Shown here one piece after another: positions 57,864 through 64,000 of a DNA stretch of 64,000 bases. Position 1 is the stretch's first letter. Every line of letters starts with the position of its first letter. The notes under the pieces were generated by a model. That model was not told the DNA's origin. It did no database searches and saw nothing but the letters and a program-made list of their open reading frames with translations. This DNA comes from Affinundibacterium seohonense (GTDB lineage: Bacteria; Pseudomonadota; Gammaproteobacteria; Burkholderiales; Burkholderiaceae_D). Both the position numbers and the translations under genes were made by a program. The DNA is taken from positions 124,001 through 188,000 of the forward strand of contig NZ_JACOFW010000001.1 in NCBI RefSeq assembly GCF_014284305.1. Reading direction: 5' to 3'.

Positions 57864-59270
57864 CTACAAAATTTTTCCGGGATTCATGATGTTGTGTGGA
57901 TCCATCGCACGTTTGATGGTGTGCATAAGCTGTAGTTCCACCGAAGATTTGTAACGGGTCAATTCTTCTTTCTTAAGTGTTCCGATACCATGTTCAGCTG
58001 AAATGGAACCGCCATATTGGTGCGTTTTGTCGTGGACGATGCGATTGATCTGGGCTTGATGAGTCAAAAAAAACTCATGCACATCGCCTATTGGCGGCGA
58101 AACATTAAAGTGTAAATTGCCGTCGCCAAGATGCCCAAAAGTGACCATGCGGCACCCTGGAAATGCTTGTTCTAAGCATTGTCCTGCGTCGTCAACAAAA
58201 TCAGCAACGACGGAGATCGGCAGTGAAATATCGTGTTTGATATTTTTACCTTCTTTCGCTTGGGCTGAGGAGATTGACTCGCGTAGCGCCCAACAATTTT
58301 TTGCTTGCGCGATTGAATTGGCAATAACTGCATCAGTGATGAATTCAGCCTCAAACGCTGCGGTGATGAGTTGCTCTAGCTGCTGGTATGCTTTTTCTTC
58401 CGATTCGTAACTGGATAGCTCTAGCAGCACATAAAATTGGCTCGTATGCTGAAAAATTCTTTGATACTGAGGAAAGTGCTGGTGAACTAATTCTAAACTT
58501 ACACTGTTAATCAGCTCAAAGCCTGTTAGGTTGGCGTGGCAATGTTGCTTAGCCAAAGTCAGTAATTTGACAGCATGCCCTATGCTAGTGAGACTGATAA
58601 ATGCGGTGCCATAGCTTCGTGGTTTGGGAAAAAGTTTGAGCACTACACCGGTTATGATGCCTAGAGTTCCTTCAGCACCGATGAATAAGTCTCGCAGGTC
58701 ATAGCCAGTATTATCTTTGCGTAGTCCGCGTAGTCCATTCCAAATCTCAGCATTCGCCGTAACGACTTCTAATCCTAGGCATAATTCACGGGCATTACCA
58801 TAGCGGAGAACCGCGGTACCGCCAGCATTAGTCGATAAATTGCCACCGATACTGCAACTGCCTTCAGAGGCTAGTGACAGTGGAAAAAGCATGTCGACTT
58901 GCTCAGCTTCGGCTTGAATGTTTTGCAGTAAACAACCGGCGTCTACTGTGATGGTGTTGTTGGCGACATCAATCTGACGTATCTTGTTTAATCGTTGCAG
59001 TGATATGACGACAGCCTTGCCGGAGTGATCGGGAATGCTGCCAAACACTAAGCCGGTGTTGCCACCCTGTGGAACGATGGGCACAGCATAATCGATGCAA
59101 AGTTGTACCAGTTTAGCGACTTGCTCGGTTGATGCTGGTCTTAGTATGGCTAAGGCTTTACCAACTTCGCGTTGCCGCCAGTCCTGCAAATAGGGCGCTT
59201 GTTGTTGAGCATCGAGCAAAACGTTTTCTTCACCAATTGTGGATTTGCAGAGATTTAGAAAGTTTTGCAT
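57864..59270 (-). CDS. FAD-binding D-2-hydroxyacid dehydrogenase (GlcD/D2HGDH type)
   Basis: A 468-aa flavoprotein. The PCMH FAD domain has VPQGGNTGLVFGSIPD and GNLSTNAGGTAVLRYGNARELCLGLEVV; the C-terminal FAD-oxidase domain has FGHLGDGNLHFNVS, with the metal-binding His, and SAEHGIGTLKKEELTRYKS. It should oxidise a D-2-hydroxyacid such as D-lactate or D-2-hydroxyglutarate, passing electrons to ETF or quinone. It follows the DUF2069 gene by 8 bp. Confidence 0.9.
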   Translation of the reverse strand: MQNFLNLCKSTIGEENVLLDAQQQAPYLQDWRQREVGKALAILRPASTEQVAKLVQLCIDYAVPIVPQGGNTGLVFGSIPDHSGKAVVISLQRLNKIRQIDVANNTITVDAGCLLQNIQAEAEQVDMLFPLSLASEGSCSIGGNLSTNAGGTAVLRYGNARELCLGLEVVTANAEIWNGLRGLRKDNTGYDLRDLFIGAEGTLGIITGVVLKLFPKPRSYGTAFISLTSIGHAVKLLTLAKQHCHANLTGFELINSVSLELVHQHFPQYQRIFQHTSQFYVLLELSSYESEEKAYQQLEQLITAAFEAEFITDAVIANSIAQAKNCWALRESISSAQAKEGKNIKHDISLPISVVADFVDDAGQCLEQAFPGCRMVTFGHLGDGNLHFNVSPPIGDVHEFFLTHQAQINRIVHDKTHQYGGSISAEHGIGTLKKEELTRYKSSVELQLMHTIKRAMDPHNIMNPGKIL

Positions 59271-59278
59271 GCATTCAT

Positions 59279-60333
<1,055 letters not shown>

Positions 60334-60492
60334 TCATCACTGATTTACTCGACGTACTGGAAGAAATTACTTCGATTACTTTTCTCAACTCTAGGTAAAA
60401 TGAAGAGCTTCGTGGTCTCTCGAGTTTGGACTGGTTAAAACAAGCGAATGACTAGAGGCCAGAATTGAAAAATGTGAATAATAAGGATGAGA

Positions 60493-61746
60493 ATGAGTGG
60501 GTTTATGCGTGGCTTAAGTTGGGCGCAATTAAAGAATTTGTTTCAATTTGCAAATCGTCGTTTGCAAGAGGTGCGTTTGCCGCAGGTGGCTGGCAGTTTA
60601 ACCTTTACGACAGTGCTGGCCCTAGTGCCGATTTTGACGATCGGTTTGGCAATTTTGACAGCCTTTCCTTTGTTCACCGACTTTAAGGTATCGCTCGAGG
60701 CTTACTTTACCCAAAGTCTGATGCCGAAGCAGATCTCGTCTACGGTAATGGGATATTTGACCCAGTTTGCGACTAAAGCCACTCGTCTGTCTGCTGTCGG
60801 TGGCGTGGTCTTAATGGTGACCGCACTAGCCACCATGGCAATGATTGATAAAACCTTTAATCAAATCTGGCAAGTGAAACGCTCGCGTCCCTTAGTGCAA
60901 CGTGTTGTGGTGTACTGGGCAATTGTAACTTTAGGGCCGTTGTTAATCGGTATCTCGATGAGCGCAACCTCGAGCCTATTCACTGCGACTAGTGGGCTGA
61001 TGAAAACAGTGCCTTTGCTGGGGACGATTTTTTATACCCTAGTGTCCATTGCCTTCACAACCGGGGCATATACGCTTTTGTATTTGACTGTTCCCAATCG
61101 TCCTATCGATTGGCGTGACGCTGCTTGGGGTGGTGTTTTTGCGGCGATTGCCTTTGAGATTGCTAAACGATTATTTGCTGTTTTCATTAAGCAGTTTCCA
61201 ACCTACACCGTGATTTATGGTGCTTTGGCTGCAGTTCCCATTTTTCTGATTTGGATTTATTTGTCCTGGCTTATTACGTTGATCGGCGCGGTTATCGCTG
61301 CCTCTCTGCCAGTGGTTAAGTTTGAACGCTGGTGGCATGTGCCTGAGCAGGGTAGTGCCTTCGAGGACGCCATGTCAGTGCTGCGTGTTTTGGCAGAAGC
61401 TCGAAGCGCGAGTACCGATGCCGCTGTTGGTGTTTTGCAGATACGCAGTAAAACCCGATTTGGTGTTGATGAAATCGAAGGCTTATTAGAAAAAATGTTG
61501 GAAGTGGGGTGGGTTGCCAGACTAGCTAATGATGGCCCTGTGAAAGTTCGTTCATGGTGGCATAAGCACGATGCAGGCGCTGAACGTTGGGTTTTGATTA
61601 TGAATCCGGCAGCGTTTTGTTTGGCGGATGTGTACAGGCTTTTCGTATTTGATACTAAAGTCAACTCACCGTTGGCAAATCAAGTTCATAAAGTCATAGG
61701 TGAAGGCATGTCTGAAAGCCTATTTGAGTATTTTGGGCTGAGTTAA
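60493..61746 (+). CDS. YihY/BrkB family inner membrane protein
   Basis: A 417-aa protein. Residues ~35-275 hold six membrane helices with the family's LPQVAGSLTFTTVLALVPILTI and DKTFNQIWQVKRSRPL blocks; residues ~290-417 form a winged-helix-like cytoplasmic tail. Despite the old annotation as ribonuclease BN, the family has no nuclease activity and its role is unknown. ATG 60493 has AAGGAT at good spacing; the ATG at 60487 is too close to it. Confidence 0.92.
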   Translation: MSGFMRGLSWAQLKNLFQFANRRLQEVRLPQVAGSLTFTTVLALVPILTIGLAILTAFPLFTDFKVSLEAYFTQSLMPKQISSTVMGYLTQFATKATRLSAVGGVVLMVTALATMAMIDKTFNQIWQVKRSRPLVQRVVVYWAIVTLGPLLIGISMSATSSLFTATSGLMKTVPLLGTIFYTLVSIAFTTGAYTLLYLTVPNRPIDWRDAAWGGVFAAIAFEIAKRLFAVFIKQFPTYTVIYGALAAVPIFLIWIYLSWLITLIGAVIAASLPVVKFERWWHVPEQGSAFEDAMSVLRVLAEARSASTDAAVGVLQIRSKTRFGVDEIEGLLEKMLEVGWVARLANDGPVKVRSWWHKHDAGAERWVLIMNPAAFCLADVYRLFVFDTKVNSPLANQVHKVIGEGMSESLFEYFGLS

Positions 61747-61795
61747 TTTAATTTGGCAAAAGCTTGAAAAATGACTTTTAATTCGGAATATCTTG

Positions 61796-61890
61796 CATTG
61801 TGAAAACCTATTTTCACAATGTGAAATCTTCTGGTGTGCTGCATCATGAAATCATTTCATTTTGAGGAAAGTTATTTTGCATCATGAAAT
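61796..61890. promoter_or_regulatory. Palindrome and direct-repeat cluster upstream of aceA
   Basis: CATTGTGAAAA and TTTTCACAATG (61796-61821) are perfect 11-base arms around CCTA. ATGAAAT and ATTTCAT (61846-61860) flank a single C. TGCATCATGAAAT occurs twice (61840-61852 and 61878-61890). The cluster lies 160-255 bp before aceA and could bind one or more regulators or, for the first dyad, end yihY transcription. Confidence 0.65.
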
Positions 61891-61935
61891 TAAAATCATA
61901 AGTGATTGATTTATAAGTAAAAAATATTTCTCCTA

Positions 61936-61981
61936 TGTCTTATACAAGACATTGTTGCGGTGCAAGGTTTGTCCTACTATA
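61936..61981 (+). promoter_or_regulatory. aceA promoter with overlapping operator
   Basis: ATGTCTT and AAGACAT (61936-61953) form a perfect dyad around ATAC. Its last base begins TTGTTG (61953-61958), 17 bp before TACTAT (61976-61981), a plausible -35/-10 pair about 70 bp upstream of aceA. The dyad resembles GntR-family sites. A regulator bound there would touch RNA polymerase. Confidence 0.6.
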
Positions 61982-62050
61982 GATCTCAAGGACGAACACT
62001 TTTCTAAGCACTTATTTAAAAACCGCATCAATCACAACAGGAGAAATACC

Positions 62051-63358
62051 ATGACGCAGAAACTCACTCGCGAACAGCAAATTGAAGAAATCCAAAAAGA
62101 CTGGGATACCAATCCACGCTGGATAGGCATCAAACGTAATTACACCGCAGAAGACGTGGTTCGTTTGCGCGGCTCTTTGCAAGTTGAACATACCATCGCC
62201 AAAACGGGCGCATTGAAACTGTGGGATTTGGTCAATAACGAGCCATTCGTCAACGCACTCGGCGCTTTGACCGGCAATCAAGCGATGCAACAAGTTAAAG
62301 CAGGCTTGAAAGCGATTTACCTCTCTGGTTGGCAAGTAGCAGGCGATGCAAACGTTGCTGGCGAAATGTATCCAGATCAATCTTTATATCCAGCCAATTC
62401 AGTACCATTGGTCGTTAAACGCATTAACAATACTTTGACCCGTGCAGATCAGATTCAATGGTCTGAAGGCTCTGGTGATGTTGATTTCTTCGCGCCAATT
62501 GTTGCTGACGCAGAAGCTGGTTTTGGTGGCGTTTTGAATGCTTTTGAATTGATGAAAGCCATGATTGAAGCGGGTGCGTCTGGCGTTCACTTTGAAGATC
62601 AATTGGCGTCTGTCAAGAAATGCGGTCACATGGGTGGCAAAGTCTTGGTGCCAACTCGTGAAGCCGTAGAAAAATTGAACGCAGCACGTTTAGCTGCCGA
62701 CGTCATGGGTACTCATACAGTCTTGTTGGCACGTACTGATGCCGAAGCGGCTGATTTGATTACGTCAGATATCGATGACAACGACAAGCCATTCTTGACC
62801 GGTGAGCGCACGGTTGAAGGCTTCTACAAAACGCATCCAGGTTTGCAACAATCCATCTCTCGTGGTTTAGCTTACGCAGAGTATGCCGATATGATCTGGT
62901 GTGAAACAGGCAAACCGGATCTGGCTTTTGCTAAAGCATTTGCTGATGCGATTCACGCCAAGTTCCCAGGCAAATTGTTGGCCTATAACTGCTCACCAAG
63001 CTTTAACTGGAAAAAGAATTTGGACGACGCAACGATCGCAAAATTCCAAAAAGAATTGGGCGCAATGGGTTACAAATTCCAGTTCATTACCTTGGCCGGT
63101 TTCCATGCTTTGAATTACGGGATGTTCAATCTCGCACACGGCTACGCACGCCGTCAAATGTCAGCTTTCGTTGAATTGCAAGAAGCAGAATTCGCAGCAG
63201 CAGAGAAGGGTTTTACTGCAGTCAAACATCAACGTGAAGTGGGTACAGGCTACTTCGATGCGGTGACTCAGGTAATTCAGCAAGGTCAGTCTTCAACGAC
63301 GGCTTTGCATGGTTCTACTGAGGATGAGCAATTTTTCGATGCTAAGAAAGTGGCTTAA
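62051..63358 (+). CDS. aceA: Isocitrate lyase
   Basis: Glyoxylate-shunt enzyme cleaving isocitrate to succinate and glyoxylate, allowing growth on acetate or fatty acids. [14 protein letters not shown] begins at 189 with the active-site Cys191; NCSPSFNW, the [10 protein letters not shown] stretch and [12 protein letters not shown] complete the barrel. The frame opens upstream, but ATG 62051 follows CAGGAGAAATACC and gives [14 protein letters not shown], 435 aa. aceB (malate synthase) is not in the window. Confidence 0.97.
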   Translation: MTQKLTREQQIEEIQKDWDTNPRWIGIKRNYTAEDVVRLRGSLQVEHTIAKTGALKLWDLVNNEPFVNALGALTGNQAMQQVKAGLKAIYLSGWQVAGDANVAGEMYPDQSLYPANSVPLVVKRINNTLTRADQIQWSEGSGDVDFFAPIVADAEAGFGGVLNAFELMKAMIEAGASGVHFEDQLASVKKCGHMGGKVLVPTREAVEKLNAARLAADVMGTHTVLLARTDAEAADLITSDIDDNDKPFLTGERTVEGFYKTHPGLQQSISRGLAYAEYADMIWCETGKPDLAFAKAFADAIHAKFPGKLLAYNCSPSFNWKKNLDDATIAKFQKELGAMGYKFQFITLAGFHALNYGMFNLAHGYARRQMSAFVELQEAEFAAAEKGFTAVKHQREVGTGYFDAVTQVIQQGQSSTTALHGSTEDEQFFDAKKVA

Positions 63359-63385
63359 ATTTCGTTAGCATTGGTTTTCAATTAG

Positions 63386-63419
63386 AGCGGCAGCATCGAA
63401 AGATGCCGCCGCTTTTTTT
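63386..63419 (+). terminator. Terminator after aceA
   Basis: GCGGCAGCATC and GATGCCGCCGC pair with one mismatch around GAAA and run into seven T residues, 28 bp after the stop. Confidence 0.9.
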
Positions 63420-63513
63420 ATTAATGATGGTATTTGGGGGCGAAAAAAGGTTTGATAGGTTAGTATTTCGACTGAAGAATAATTGACAGTAAATCTTTTA
63501 AAGAATGTGCTTT

Positions 63514-64000
63514 ATGCTTTTGCCAAATAAAACTCGAACAAAAATTTGCGGAATTACGCGACTAGAAGATTTGCGTGCTGTGGTCGATGCTGGTGCCGAT
63601 GCCCTCGGTTTTGTATTCTACCCACCAAGCCCGCGTTCCCTGACGCCTGAAGCTGCGGCGCCTTTGATTGCCGCGATGCCACCATTCGTGACCTCGGTCG
63701 GCTTGTTTGTGAACGCGAGTCTTGAAGAGCTACAAGCCGTCATCAAACTAGCACCTATACAATTATTGCAATTCCATGGCGATGAATCCGCACAAGAGTG
63801 CCATCGTCTCGCCAGTGCAGTGAACCGGCCTTTTATCCGCGCTTTTCGGGTAAAACCTGACACAAGCGCGGCAGATTTGTTAGAATGCGAAATTGAATAT
63901 CAAGCAGCTAGTCCCTTGTTTCAAGGCTTATTGCTTGACACTTTCGTAGATAGTTTCGGTGGTAGTGGAAAGGTTTTTGATTGGTCTCTCATCCCAAAAG
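63514..64000 (+). CDS. trpF: Phosphoribosylanthranilate isomerase (3' end outside window)
   Basis: The first 162 codons of TrpF, the Amadori isomerase of tryptophan synthesis. MLLPNKTRTKICGITRLEDLRAVVDAGADALGFVFYPPSPRSL includes the catalytic Cys in KICG; the phosphate loop and QFHGDES, with LLLDTFVDSFGGSGKVFDW, follow. An in-frame ATG at 63505 is also possible. The rest lies beyond the window; trpB and trpA would be expected downstream. Confidence 0.94.
   Translation, partial: MLLPNKTRTKICGITRLEDLRAVVDAGADALGFVFYPPSPRSLTPEAAAPLIAAMPPFVTSVGLFVNASLEELQAVIKLAPIQLLQFHGDESAQECHRLASAVNRPFIRAFRVKPDTSAADLLECEIEYQAASPLFQGLLLDTFVDSFGGSGKVFDWSLIPK

Overview
The window reads as chromosomal DNA of a betaproteobacterium of the order Burkholderiales. 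Family Oxalobacteraceae is likely, and the moderate GC and gene order suggest something like Undibacterium, but the genus is a guess. Evidence is the lineage-typical gene order: carA-carB-greA-yhbY-rlmE-ftsH-folP-glmM; DUF3460-scpA-panC-btuF; sigma factor-DUF3619-DUF3106-RDD; wrbA-DUF2069-yihY; PHP phosphatase-htpX-yciO-M50 protease-dapA-bamC. No phage, transposase, rRNA or CRISPR array was seen; there is one tRNA (Arg, anticodon TCT).

Layout. 1-6.5 kb: truncated yajQ, murB, then a large Pls/PosA-type single-module peptide synthetase followed 8 bp later by its own phosphopantetheinyl transferase, and ppnP. 6.5-10.4 kb: an argD-argF-argG operon on the minus strand, preceded by what looks like a complete arginine attenuator (leader ORF with three consecutive Arg codons, alternative pairing segments, strong terminator). 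10.4-18.7 kb: flavin/iron-sulfur reductase, epimerase, PHP phosphatase, htpX, yciO, M50 protease, methyltransferase, dapA-bamC. 18.7-28 kb: Ala/Pro-rich lipoprotein, ribosomal oxygenase, slyD, panC/scpA group, TetR, and the sigma-factor operon. 28-32 kb: ilvI-ilvH-ilvC, followed by a remnant of a second, synonymously diverged ilvC 3' end. 32-36.6 kb: MoxR ATPase without a partner, two monoheme cytochromes c, DUF1841, RutE-like reductase, nth and rsxB. 36.6-48 kb: carAB with a near-consensus promoter, greA, yhbY, rlmE, ftsH, folP, glmM, tRNA-Arg.

48-57.4 kb is accessory: an SbmA/YddA-like ABC exporter, a LytS/LytTR-type two-component pair, a frameshifted Xaa-Pro aminopeptidase, a TPR protein, a small membrane protein and a PHB-depolymerase-like esterase, separated by long gene-poor gaps. 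57.4-64 kb returns to core genes: DUF4124 protein, FAD-linked oxidase, DUF2069, wrbA, yihY, isocitrate lyase with an unusually palindrome-rich control region, and the start of trpF.

Most genes serve amino-acid biosynthesis (arginine, carbamoyl phosphate, branched-chain, lysine/DAP, tryptophan), envelope building (murB, glmM, bamC) and proteostasis (ftsH, htpX, slyD). The most notable items are the putative arginine attenuator, the cationic-polymer-type synthetase with its activating enzyme, the ilvC tail remnant, and the aceA operator cluster.
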